64,000 bases of DNA from Lachnospiraceae bacterium M18-1 (GTDB lineage: Bacteria > Bacillota > Clostridia > Lachnospirales > Lachnospiraceae). The notes below the pieces were generated by a model, which was not told where the DNA came from, made no database searches, and was given only the letters and a program-made list of their open reading frames with translations. Below, piece by piece: positions 33,359-42,288 of the stretch (positions are counted from its first letter, which is position 1; each line of letters opens with the position of its first letter). The translations under genes and the position numbers were made by a program. Where the stretch lies: assembly GCA_000403295.2 (NCBI GenBank), contig KE159605.1:901409-965408 (forward strand), written 5' to 3'.

Positions 33359-33421
33359 TGTACACCCCCGTATATAAGAAAACAACTCCTAAAAACGCCA
33401 AAATAAGATTATCGTTTTTAA

Positions 33422-33462
33422 ATTATAACATTTATTTCCTTATATATGTTGATATGCAACAT
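33422..33462 (-). promoter_or_regulatory. XRE promoter with overlapping palindrome
   Basis: A perfect -10 TATAAT is at 33422-33427 (minus strand). The position of a -35, 17 bp away, is poor, but it is covered by the inverted repeat ATGTTG-ATATG-CAACAT (33446-33462), a likely operator. The rest of 33463-33680 holds only the terminator at 33544-33580. Confidence 0.55.
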
Positions 33463-33543
33463 AATGCGGATATTATTTGATTTGCAAACAGAACTATCCA
33501 AAATTTGAATAAAAGTGGACAAGAAACACTGGTCCTTATGACA

Positions 33544-33580
33544 ATAAAACTCGCCTTTCTAACAGAAAGACGAGTTTTAT
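33544..33580. terminator. Bidirectional terminator after the surface-protein gene
   Basis: ATAAAACTCG-c-CTTTC pairs with GAAAG-a-CGAGTTTTAT around a short loop. It follows the end of the secreted protein gene (33681) by about 100 bp. Confidence 0.85.
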
Positions 33581-33680
33581 GTTACCTATCACACAAAATA
33601 ACGTATATTACTTATACATTACATTATTTTATAAATTTACGTGTTATTTCTTTTGTTACTTAATCCGTTAGGGGCAAATC

Positions 33681-34481
33681 CTAGAATTCACCTGTCTTCG
33701 GAGAAGTACCTGTAGTAGCTGAACCAGCTGCTGCACCGTTAGATGTTCCCTGATTCGGCTTAGACGGTGTCTTGTTGTCATCAGGCTCTGTAGGATCGAT
33801 AACTACTGGCGGCTTTTCGTTTCCAGCGTTGTCTTTCTCAATTGTAACGATTTTGCCGTTCTTCATTGTCTTAACAAGGATAACTGCTCCCTTGTGATCA
33901 ACTTTGAAGTCAACTTTGCCGTCAGCATTGACAACGCCTGAGCGCATTTCCCAAACACCAGTGTTCTCTCCAGTTTCGAACATTCCCCAAACTTCATCGC
34001 CAGGATGATATTTGGTCTCTACATAAGGATCTGTAGAAAAATCTGCTGCAGACAATGTAAATGTTAATACATTATCTTCATCCGGATTCAAACCATCTAC
34101 AATAACTACTGCTAATGGAGTAATGCTATCAGCCTTAGTTGTCAGGCCATTCTCTGCAAGGATGTCTGCAACTTCTTCTGCAGTATTGATGCTATTGTAA
34201 GCCTTGCTATCAGGATCAAGACCATGATTCTTGATAGTCAATTTATCATTCTTCTCACCTTTAGCATTAGTACCATCTACAGTGATTCCGTTGCCATTTG
34301 TTGAATCATCGTTAATTCCCGGAACATAATACGGGCTATCTGGATTCCAATTGTTAAGATTAGCTACTGCTGAACCACGATCTTCATCAACCGTAGGATT
34401 AGCAGCAAAAGCTGTAACGCTTAATCCCATACACATTGTTGCAGCTAAAGTAACTGCAGCAATTTTCTTTAAATTAATCAT
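33681..34481 (-). CDS. Secreted surface protein ending in a sortase-like SPKTGEF motif
   Basis: A 266-residue exported protein. The signal peptide is MINLKKIAAVTLAATMCMGL with cleavage likely after SVTAFA. A mainly beta domain follows, including HPGDEVWGMFETGENTGVWE. The C-terminus is a Pro/Thr/Ser/Gly-rich linker ending SPKTGEF. SPKTG resembles a sortase recognition site, but the stop codon comes two residues later, so the hydrophobic stretch and positive tail of a normal sorting signal are missing. No other frame downstream supplies them. AGGAGG precedes ATG 34481. The class B sortase encoded 65 bp upstream is the obvious partner. Its function is unknown. Confidence 0.8.
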   Translation of the reverse strand: MINLKKIAAVTLAATMCMGLSVTAFAANPTVDEDRGSAVANLNNWNPDSPYYVPGINDDSTNGNGITVDGTNAKGEKNDKLTIKNHGLDPDSKAYNSINTAEEVADILAENGLTTKADSITPLAVVIVDGLNPDEDNVLTFTLSAADFSTDPYVETKYHPGDEVWGMFETGENTGVWEMRSGVVNADGKVDFKVDHKGAVILVKTMKNGKIVTIEKDNAGNEKPPVVIDPTEPDDNKTPSKPNQGTSNGAAAGSATTGTSPKTGEF

Positions 34482-34546
34482 TTCTCTGTTTCCTCCTGAA
34501 CTTCATTATTTTGTGTGATTATATATTAAAACCCCTATTCAGAGTT

Positions 34547-35335
34547 TTAATACCGCTTTTCATCTACCAGCACTCCATTTACAAGCCAGCGCTGATCTGG
34601 AAATTCATCAATACATGTAGAGAGTGTGACTATACTGTCACCAAACTTCACATCTAAATCCTCATTGATATTTCCATCCATACAACTCTTCAAATCTGAG
34701 ATATATTTATCAAAATCCTTATCATATGTAAATGCATAACTCATTACAAGATACCGGTCATCAAACGCTACCGAAGCAAAAAGTTGGTACTTTTTTACCC
34801 CACCCGGATAATATATATAAATGTAAGGATTCTCATCAAAAAATTCACGTTCCCGGTATTTTTTCAATTCACTGAACATTGTTCCATCATGCAATGTGTG
34901 TCCATAAAGAATCGAAATATTATCAGAAAAATCGGAAGCATCATATTTTTCCATGTATATAGAACCCGGCAGTCCGACCTGACCATCAATTGTTCTTTCC
35001 AGATAATAACTATCATCTTCTTCTTTACTCTGTAAAACCGGATAATCTATATTGGTTCCTGGAATCTTAATCCATCCGACCACATCCGCATTCGTCTGCT
35101 TTAAACCATCAAAGTCTATTTCCACATCAAAAAGTTCATCTGCATCTTTTACATTATTCTCTTTTGCCTTATCATATGAATCCTTTGCATCTGCCAGATA
35201 ACCCTCTTCAGGTTCTGCTGAAGCATTAGTTGTATTATTTTCTTTTTTATTAAATGCTAAGAATCCACCGACTCCTCCTAATATTAACAGCAAAACAATG
35301 CCGCCTATAATCAGAATCTTTTTGTTTGACTTCAT
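34547..35335 (-). CDS. Class B sortase
   Basis: A 262-residue membrane-anchored transpeptidase. Residues 6-28 form the N-terminal anchor. The catalytic set is His 146 in SILYGHTL, Cys 241 in VTLSTC and Arg 249 in DQRWLVNG, all in class B context (VGWIKIPGTNIDYPVLQ, then the long insert between Cys and the preceding strands). Class B sortases attach surface proteins or assemble pilin-like fibres. Its likely substrate is the next gene, although that substrate lacks a full sorting tail. AGAGG precedes ATG 35335. It lies 30 bp after the LCP gene. Confidence 0.93.
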   Translation of the reverse strand: MKSNKKILIIGGIVLLLILGGVGGFLAFNKKENNTTNASAEPEEGYLADAKDSYDKAKENNVKDADELFDVEIDFDGLKQTNADVVGWIKIPGTNIDYPVLQSKEEDDSYYLERTIDGQVGLPGSIYMEKYDASDFSDNISILYGHTLHDGTMFSELKKYREREFFDENPYIYIYYPGGVKKYQLFASVAFDDRYLVMSYAFTYDKDFDKYISDLKSCMDGNINEDLDVKFGDSIVTLSTCIDEFPDQRWLVNGVLVDEKRY

Positions 35336-35365
35336 CGTCTAGTTTCCTCTCTTTCTTAGTGTCCT

Positions 35366-36460
35366 TTAATCTACCTCTTCATAAAAAGTATTAATAACTA
35401 TTTCTTTTACAGCATCCATATCCATACAGTAAACCGTATATCCATCTTCTGATACAGCACTTTCTCCTGGAAGCATCTGTACCATATCACTTGAAAACGA
35501 CATTCTCAATACTTCCGGCATAAGAAACGTAATATCTTCTGCCGTAAGATCAGTACACATATTCCCATCTTTTTGCAGTTCTCGAAAAATTTCAAATGGG
35601 ATAGTAAGATCTTTCTTAACAACCTTTTTCGCCTTTCCAACGAAAGCTTCTATATATTGTTTTTGACGCTCTGTTCTTAAGGCAGCACCATTTATATCAT
35701 GCTTATTTCTTACTTTTACGAAACGCAACGCAAGATCCCCTTCAAGATGTACAATCTCACCGAATGGCAATCTTGATTCCCATTCTTGTATATCTTCCCG
35801 CACCTCAACATCCACACCGCCAATTGCATCATTTATTATTGGTAGAGCTTCAAAATTAATTGCACAGCATCTTTGTATTTGAAGATTATACAACATCTTT
35901 GACACCGCGTCTACTGTTAATTCATTGCTTTGCTGCATCGATATTCCATAAGCATACTGAATACAAAGTTGCATTCTTTCCTTAGAACTCAATTCACCAT
36001 CTCTAGTTGTCTGTATTTCTGTTACCGTATCACGTGGGATTGCAATTGCTTTTACTTCATGTCTTTTTGTATCAATGCTGACCAATATAATTGCATCTGA
36101 CATACCTATATTTCCACGGCCAGCCTCTATATAAGGCATCGAAACACCTTTGTCAATCCCAAGGCACAAAATATTAACGAGACCTTGCCGATATTTATAT
36201 CTTTTTCCATTATATGTTGTATATTGCTCTTTAACTTTTAAATCCATTTTCCCTTTTAATCTAAAAGAGAAAAAAGCTAGTAAAGCGCCTAATATTATTA
36301 AAATTATAATTATAATACACCAGAAAAAAATTTTCTGCCATCTCGGCCACTTTTTTCTTGTTTTCTTTCTCGGCTTCAACACCTCTACTTTACTCAAATC
36401 CCCATCGGATGTATCGTCCAAATGAGAATCTGTCTCTTCAGTAATTTTCATATTATTCAT
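35366..36460 (-). CDS. LytR-CpsA-Psr family wall polymer ligase
   Basis: A 364-residue protein with a cytoplasmic Lys-rich start, one membrane segment (about 45-68, FFWCIIIIILIILGALLAFF) and an extracellular LCP domain. NILCLGIDKG, MSDAIILVSIDTKRHEVKAIAIPRDT and INDAIGGVDVEV mark the pyrophosphate-binding core, and RNKHDINGAALRTERQ is the conserved Arg region. LCP enzymes attach lipid-linked glycans to peptidoglycan, so it is the probable ligase for the polysaccharide encoded to the right. ATG 36460 has GGAG upstream. It heads the LCP-sortase-surface-protein unit, with a 5' leader of about 320 nt. Confidence 0.92.
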   Translation of the reverse strand: MNNMKITEETDSHLDDTSDGDLSKVEVLKPRKKTRKKWPRWQKIFFWCIIIIILIILGALLAFFSFRLKGKMDLKVKEQYTTYNGKRYKYRQGLVNILCLGIDKGVSMPYIEAGRGNIGMSDAIILVSIDTKRHEVKAIAIPRDTVTEIQTTRDGELSSKERMQLCIQYAYGISMQQSNELTVDAVSKMLYNLQIQRCCAINFEALPIINDAIGGVDVEVREDIQEWESRLPFGEIVHLEGDLALRFVKVRNKHDINGAALRTERQKQYIEAFVGKAKKVVKKDLTIPFEIFRELQKDGNMCTDLTAEDITFLMPEVLRMSFSSDMVQMLPGESAVSEDGYTVYCMDMDAVKEIVINTFYEEVD

Positions 36461-36783
36461 ACTTTTTCTCCGATATATTGACAATATCTAGTTTTAACCA
36501 AACCGCCTATATTGTCTTTATGTAAAGAATCCCTGTTCTCTTTACAATGTATATCTTCCCAGCAAAATCATACATTCATCTGCACATGTATAACTGCCAT
36601 GCACACCTATTTTACCCCCCTCTGTTTCAGTTGTCAATACTTTTTAACACATTTAGAACAATTTTCATTTCCAATTTATTCTATGACATATATTCTCCAA
36701 CATATTTAATAGCTAATATTATATGTAATCTCATACAATATACAGTAGCATTCTAAAATATTTTTTTATTTAGAAGCAGATTT

Positions 36784-36812
36784 AGTATATCATATCTAAC
36801 ATGATTTGACAA
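36784..36812 (-). promoter_or_regulatory. Promoter of the LCP-sortase operon
   Basis: TTGTCA (36807-36812) and TATACT (36784-36789) on the minus strand, spacer 17 bp. The leader to the LCP start is about 320 nt and very AT-rich. The rest of the gap, 36813-37046, contains ATGGCTG/CAGCCAT inverted ends (about 36895-36954) but no clear terminator for the locus to the right. Confidence 0.65.
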
Positions 36813-37046
36813 CCCCTGTCTACTTGTTTTTTAACATTTTTGTAACATTTCTTCGAATCCTTATATTATTTCCATAGATTAACCAAATAGAGCAATGGCT
36901 GAAAAAAATCTGAAAAGCTTTAAACTCTCCTGAATAACATCGACAGCCATCATTTTGTAATTTCATGATAAATATAGCCACGAAAACTCATATATGTCCT
37001 ATTTCCACCACTGCTGCCTCGATAATTCTTCACTTCTATATATGCC

Positions 37047-38519
37047 TTAACATACAACAACTGTCCCCAGGACTTTTACATTTCTATCCAATGCAAGTTT
37101 TTTCTCTTGCAAAATAGTTGCAGACTCAGAAACACCTCTTTTTTCTAAAAACAAAATCCCATCATAATCTTCCAGTTCCTTAAGTGCTGATGACTGAAAA
37201 ACAATTTGTTTGTAGGAAGATAATGATACATCTGTTAACTCGGATGACAAATGGTTACAAAGTGCAGAAACATCTTTTTCTACTATTGTTCCAGACAGCA
37301 TGATTTTTTTCACTCCGCTCTTCTGAATACTGCCTGTAATTGAGGTCTGTACATTAGCTGCTGCCATTTTAACTTGTTCCTCATAACTAATCTTCGCAAA
37401 AGCGCCTCCCCTCAGACGAAAAAAACAAGTGTCCATGAAACCAAACAGCTTTCTCTTATTTCCGGATACCCGAACTAGTCCTAATAAAGGCATCCCAAAC
37501 TCATTCTTAAATTCTTCTATATCCTGCAGTTTTCCGCCAAGCATATAGAGAACTAAAAGAATAAAACATGCCAAAATCCCTCCTAATACTAAACCAAATA
37601 TAGCAAACCTTATGGCTGAAGAAACTGGATTTTTTAATGTCGGTACAGTAGTCGATACATTGTTCTGAACGTCCTTTGTTTCTTGAAATGTTTTAAATTC
37701 TGCCTTTAATGTTTGAAGCCCTCTAAGTGAGGTCGTATATGCTGTTCTCACAGTTGATTGATATTCCTGTATATCTGAATCCATCATTTCAGACTGTACG
37801 GAGGACAATAAGGTCAGTCTATGCTCCGCAACTTCTGTCTGCAACTGAGACGTATATTCTTCCATGATTTCTTTTGCATGTTCCATATAGGACTCATCAT
37901 GGACGTTTTCAGGCATCCTGATCTGAATTTGAAACACTGCACTTCCAGTCCCAGCAAATTTAATAACCTGTTCTTCTTCTATTTTGTATATTGTATTTGC
38001 ACTGTTATCTATATTATATACTTCGCTTGTACTATTGATAAAAGAAACCAAAAACCGCAAATCCTCAACAGGAATTTTATTATTCACAGAATACAAACCT
38101 TCTGCCAATCTTCCACTTGATACAAAACTGCTATAAGCGGCTATCACACTGCCTATATGCTCACTGCCTTCTACGAAATAACTCAACGTACCTGTTGAAA
38201 TGTGATAGGGATCCAGCTGCATTACAACAGAGTTCTTCAAATATCCTTCTTGTGTATCCAAATCTTTTTCCAACTCTTCTATTGCGCGTTCATAATATTG
38301 TGTGGATTGATAAGACTCACTCTCTTTCACATCTTCTTCAATTACTTCATTATTCTGCACCAATTTATTTCCTTTTAGGGTTTCCTGATACTTATACCCC
38401 CCTGCTGCTATTGCAAATAGCAACATACATATGCCAACCCATCTCCATTTTTCTAAACAATAAAATATGAAGTCCATCAGACTTATATTTTTCTGCGGCT
38501 CTGGACATTCATTCATCAT
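37047..38519 (-). CDS. Wzz-type polysaccharide copolymerase with a degenerate kinase-like C-terminus
   Basis: A 490-residue protein. The Wzz chain-length region has membrane segments near 28-42 and 305-328 around an extracellular coiled-coil part, with PVSSAIRFAIFGLVLGGILA before the second segment. After it a cytoplasmic domain follows with the shape of a BY-kinase (DIEEFKNEFGMPLLGLV, KISYEEQVKMAAANVQTSI). Where Walker A should stand there is IMLSGTIVEKDVSAL, which lacks the GKS/T, and no Tyr-rich tail is present. It therefore probably controls chain length without kinase activity. ATG 38519 follows GGAGG. It is the last gene of the polysaccharide locus. Confidence 0.85.
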   Translation of the reverse strand: MMNECPEPQKNISLMDFIFYCLEKWRWVGICMLLFAIAAGGYKYQETLKGNKLVQNNEVIEEDVKESESYQSTQYYERAIEELEKDLDTQEGYLKNSVVMQLDPYHISTGTLSYFVEGSEHIGSVIAAYSSFVSSGRLAEGLYSVNNKIPVEDLRFLVSFINSTSEVYNIDNSANTIYKIEEEQVIKFAGTGSAVFQIQIRMPENVHDESYMEHAKEIMEEYTSQLQTEVAEHRLTLLSSVQSEMMDSDIQEYQSTVRTAYTTSLRGLQTLKAEFKTFQETKDVQNNVSTTVPTLKNPVSSAIRFAIFGLVLGGILACFILLVLYMLGGKLQDIEEFKNEFGMPLLGLVRVSGNKRKLFGFMDTCFFRLRGGAFAKISYEEQVKMAAANVQTSITGSIQKSGVKKIMLSGTIVEKDVSALCNHLSSELTDVSLSSYKQIVFQSSALKELEDYDGILFLEKRGVSESATILQEKKLALDRNVKVLGTVVVC

Positions 38520-38636
38520 AAAATCCTCCATCTTTCATCATTTCAGTAAAATACTTCTACAGCAACTATCAGCATTTTATTAAAGCCACTATTCTTATCC
38601 GTTCATAAATATTATAGGAATACTAGGCTTAATTAT

Positions 38637-40214
38637 TTACGGTAAAATAGAGTTTACTGTAAAAATCATATTCAGAGCAAATGCCCTGAATTTTGTTTCT
38701 TTCATATTAACAACACGGATATTCATATCATATAATTCCTGATTTAGATATTTCTTCATATCAAGATGATGCTGATCCGATATTCTTTTCTCTAGTGGCA
38801 CCCTGAATAATAAGTCCAAAAATTTACGATTGTTATATATGAATGTTATATCAAAGCAGTATTTCATTTCGCTTATATTCATTCCGCCCCAGCTTCCCCA
38901 TGTCACTTCATTATAATGCATATCTGCAGCCGGATAGGAAACCGGGATTTTATCATATTCAAATTCCTTAATATATCTGGCAAAGATTCTGTCAACCTTA
39001 TACGCCAGCTTTCTATTCATGATAAAAATCTTATATAGATTTCTAAACAATTTCGGTGAAAGTTTTGGCATTGTTTTTCTACCATAATGCTTATACCAAT
39101 ATGCACGTATTGTTTCTGATACCCAGGATTTTACTTCTACATCACATTCCACATTATTTCTCAAGTACATCCTTTTTCTGGATTCATTTGCCTTACGCGG
39201 CGCAATATACCCATTATTATGTTGAAGCACTGCCAATATCTCATTATAGTTCTTAATGTCATCATTATTGTCCGGAATGTGGTAAATATGATGTTTTACC
39301 CCAAAATGATCAGATATATTATGAGCAGCCTCTGCATCCGGAACTTCTTTTTCAGCTGAAATATAACTGAATGTCTCAAATTTATCATAATGATCATTTC
39401 CAGCTGCAAAGGTAGTATTACTATCAATACCTCCAGTCAAAGAAATCCAGGGACTCTTCCATTTTTTACTGACAAGTTCCATATTATTTCTTAAAATGTC
39501 TGCTGCTGCTTTAATAACCTGTTCATACTCCTCTGAATTTGGGGTAATCGTACATTCTTTCACAGGCCAAAACCTTTTATGTTTCACTTTTTCTTTATAG
39601 CTGTAACAGATATTCGGTACAACTCTTTTTACTTCAGCAAATGGTGTCAAGTCAGCTGGAAGATACGCTCCCATTACTCTTCCATACCATTTATAAGAAA
39701 TCATTTCTCTCACAAAATCATCCATCCGCAGGTCACACAAATCTCCAATTAACTGTGCATGTGAAGATAAATAAAAGTCTCCATTTACCCTACCATAACA
39801 GGCAGACTGCATTCCCGATGGATCTGTCAAGAAATATATTTTTTTATCAATAATAGAGCCGAATACAAACACTCCCGTAAGTTCATTGATTCTGTCCAGA
39901 TATCCTCCTGTACCATATGCTTCCGCAATATAGGACAGTATTTTCATTTCTTCATATTCCATGATAAATGGATTATATACGTGCCCTAATAAAAAGAACG
40001 TGTGCGTTTCATCCTTTTCATACACATACATTCCTGTCAGGTTATGTGCCATAAAGTAGTACCCATCATGTTCTTCTGTTCTCCAGTTTCCATAAAAAGG
40101 AAATGCATCTAAATCCTGAATTTTCTTATCCGTAACCAAAAAGCCTCTGATAAATAAATCCGCCTGCAATTCCTTGTGTTCTGAAAGCATTTTTATAAAT
40201 TCTTGTTTTTCCAT
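38637..40214 (-). CDS. Asparagine-synthase-like protein lacking the N-terminal Cys
   Basis: A 525-residue protein related to asparagine synthetase B. The C-terminal synthase domain has the PP-loop SLTGGIDS (258-265), which binds ATP. The N-terminal half keeps a glutaminase-like shape (LTGVFVFGSIIDKK, LTDPSGMQSACYG), but residue 2 is Glu, so the catalytic Cys is missing and glutamine cannot be cleaved in the usual way. Such proteins in surface loci are thought to aminate or ligate sugar acids using ammonia or another nucleophile. It lies between the copolymerase and a GT4 gene. The true substrate is unknown. Confidence 0.82.
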   Translation of the reverse strand: MEKQEFIKMLSEHKELQADLFIRGFLVTDKKIQDLDAFPFYGNWRTEEHDGYYFMAHNLTGMYVYEKDETHTFFLLGHVYNPFIMEYEEMKILSYIAEAYGTGGYLDRINELTGVFVFGSIIDKKIYFLTDPSGMQSACYGRVNGDFYLSSHAQLIGDLCDLRMDDFVREMISYKWYGRVMGAYLPADLTPFAEVKRVVPNICYSYKEKVKHKRFWPVKECTITPNSEEYEQVIKAAADILRNNMELVSKKWKSPWISLTGGIDSNTTFAAGNDHYDKFETFSYISAEKEVPDAEAAHNISDHFGVKHHIYHIPDNNDDIKNYNEILAVLQHNNGYIAPRKANESRKRMYLRNNVECDVEVKSWVSETIRAYWYKHYGRKTMPKLSPKLFRNLYKIFIMNRKLAYKVDRIFARYIKEFEYDKIPVSYPAADMHYNEVTWGSWGGMNISEMKYCFDITFIYNNRKFLDLLFRVPLEKRISDQHHLDMKKYLNQELYDMNIRVVNMKETKFRAFALNMIFTVNSILP

Positions 40215-40235
40215 CTATCTTCTCCATTCCATTAA

Positions 40236-41339
40236 TCAAAGTTCCATAATTCTGATCATTTTTTCGTTTACTTTCCCTACTTCAAAATTCTTTTGAGCAT
40301 ATATCCTGCTTCTTTTTCCCATTATAGCGATATATTCCGGATTGTCAATGAAAAAAGAAATCTTTTCAGCAATCGCCTGACTGTCCTGGACCGGAACTAA
40401 AAATCCCGTTTTCCCCTGTACTACGGTTCCTCGGCACCCCGGGGCATCTGTCGTTATAACAGGACGCCCCATTGCCATAGCTTCCAGTACTGTGCGCGGT
40501 GTGCCTTCGCGATAAGAAGGCAGTATATACACACTGCACATCCCATAATAAGGCCTGACATCATCGGTCTCTTCGAACCGTTCGATAATACCCTCTTTTA
40601 TAAGCTTCTCTACATCGTTCTGGGGAACTGCATCCTGCATATCCGTCTCATACTTTCCAAGCAGGTAGAAGATTGCCTGCGGATACTTACTTTTCACAAT
40701 CCTGGCTGCTTCCAGATATTCCTCCACACCTTTACTCTTTAAAAGCCTCGAAAGCATAAAAAATGCCGGCTGTTCCGGCAATGGCGTTGGCATAAAATGT
40801 TCCATATTTACACCGGATCCATGGACAACAGAACATTTTTTGCAGGAGATCAGCCGCTTTTTACAGAATTCTATCAAATCATCCCTATTCTGAAAGATAA
40901 CATGGTCCGCAAATCGAAATCCCAGCCGATAAAGGAAACGAACGATCACTCCCAGAATCCTGGCCTTCCATGTTTTAGCCGCAAATATATATCCGCCACC
41001 TGTCACCAGACAGTTTATATTCTTCACTCCTGCAAAATGTGCGGCAATTGAGCCATAAACAACAGGCTTTACCGTATACCCTAAGACAGCATTCGGATTT
41101 TCCTGCTTTATGAGCCGGTATAAGTTCCACAAATATTTTAAATCTCCAGTTATACTGGTTCCATTTTTATTCATAGGGATTTCCACAAAACGAACTCCCA
41201 GATCTGTAATCCGGTCAACCTCTGTCATGTCTGGCCCTGTCACAGCCACTTCATACCCTCTGCTTATTATTTCACGTATCAGTTCTCCCCGGAAATTATA
41301 TACGGTTCTGTTCTTGGGCGCAATCATTAAAAATTTCAT
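40236..41339 (-). CDS. GT4-family glycosyltransferase
   Basis: A 367-residue retaining glycosyltransferase with GT-B fold, similar to the CapM/PglA/WbuB type that adds the second sugar of a lipid-linked repeat unit. The N-terminus has LMIAPKNRTVYNFRGELI. The C-terminal donor site is marked by FFMLSRLLKSKGVEEYLEAA and SYREGTPRTVLEAMAMGRPVI. It overlaps the preceding dehydrogenase gene by ATGA, so the two are coupled. PglA-type enzymes act just after the initiating transferase, which is encoded nearby at 43157. Confidence 0.92.
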   Translation of the reverse strand: MKFLMIAPKNRTVYNFRGELIREIISRGYEVAVTGPDMTEVDRITDLGVRFVEIPMNKNGTSITGDLKYLWNLYRLIKQENPNAVLGYTVKPVVYGSIAAHFAGVKNINCLVTGGGYIFAAKTWKARILGVIVRFLYRLGFRFADHVIFQNRDDLIEFCKKRLISCKKCSVVHGSGVNMEHFMPTPLPEQPAFFMLSRLLKSKGVEEYLEAARIVKSKYPQAIFYLLGKYETDMQDAVPQNDVEKLIKEGIIERFEETDDVRPYYGMCSVYILPSYREGTPRTVLEAMAMGRPVITTDAPGCRGTVVQGKTGFLVPVQDSQAIAEKISFFIDNPEYIAIMGKRSRIYAQKNFEVGKVNEKMIRIMEL

Positions 41340-42241
41340 GACAGTTTTCCTCTTTCCTCGAATATTTTCATGATCAGCGTATCTAATCGTCTGCCATTAC
41401 CTTCTCCTACAAAACAGTTATGCGGAGTAATTATGACATGTTCTTTGTCCCAAAGAGGACTGGACTGATCCAACGGTTCCTGTTCTAATACATCCAGCAC
41501 TGCACCACCCAGCCTGTCCAATGCTGTTATCAAAGCTTCTGTATCTACGACAGCTCCCCTGGCAATATTGATTAATACAGCTTCGTTTTTTAGCAAAGAG
41601 AGTCTTCTGGCATCTATAATGTGTCTGGTTTCATTTGTCAGCGGCAATGTCAAAATAAGAATATCTGTCTCCGTAAGGATAGTATCCAACACTTCTAAAC
41701 TGACCATCTTATCGAAATGTCTGTCTTCCCGAGGAAAAAGATCCACACCCACCACTCTGCAGTCAAATGCCTGAAATCTTTTTGCGCACTCCGTACCTAC
41801 ATTTCCACAGCCGACAATACAGACTTCTTTTCCACACAGTTCCAACAACCCCCGGTGCTTTTCCCACCTATGTTTTTTTTGATTTTCATAAAGAAAAACA
41901 GATTTTTTATAAAGCTGCAAAACCGCTCCAACCGCAAACTCTGCCATTGGAATACTGTACACACCTCTGGCATTGTGAATTTCAATCTTCTTTTCTTTTA
42001 CATATTCCAACGGAACACGATCAAATCCTGCACTTGTTAACTGGATATACTTTAAATTTTTAAATTTTTCAATTGGATGGGATAAAAATAAGCCATTACA
42101 GATAATACCTTCCGCCCAATCATAAGAACAGGGAAGTTCATTTTTTTCATGTTGCATAAATATGACTGAATGTCCCTGCTGTTTTATTTTGTCCAAATAT
42201 TCCAGCGCATGATTCCATGCGCCTGTGATTAGAATGTTCAT
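41336..42241 (-). CDS. D-isomer-specific 2-hydroxyacid dehydrogenase
   Basis: A 301-residue NAD(P)-dependent dehydrogenase. The nucleotide site is KEVCIVGCGNVGTECAKRF (near residue 140). The catalytic Arg is in NIARGAVVDTEAL, the Glu in VLDVLEQEPLD, and the His in IITPHNCFVG. Substrates in this superfamily are 2-keto acids such as pyruvate or glyoxylate. AAAGGG precedes ATG 42241. It lies between an HpcH/HpaI-type aldolase and a GT4, so it may make an organic acid substituent for the polymer, such as a lactyl- or glyceryl-type group. That is inference. Confidence 0.9.
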   Translation of the reverse strand: MNILITGAWNHALEYLDKIKQQGHSVIFMQHEKNELPCSYDWAEGIICNGLFLSHPIEKFKNLKYIQLTSAGFDRVPLEYVKEKKIEIHNARGVYSIPMAEFAVGAVLQLYKKSVFLYENQKKHRWEKHRGLLELCGKEVCIVGCGNVGTECAKRFQAFDCRVVGVDLFPREDRHFDKMVSLEVLDTILTETDILILTLPLTNETRHIIDARRLSLLKNEAVLINIARGAVVDTEALITALDRLGGAVLDVLEQEPLDQSSPLWDKEHVIITPHNCFVGEGNGRRLDTLIMKIFEERGKLS

Positions 42242-42288
42242 ATACTGCCCTTTCAATCCCCTAATTCTTCTTAATTTGTTCAGATTAT

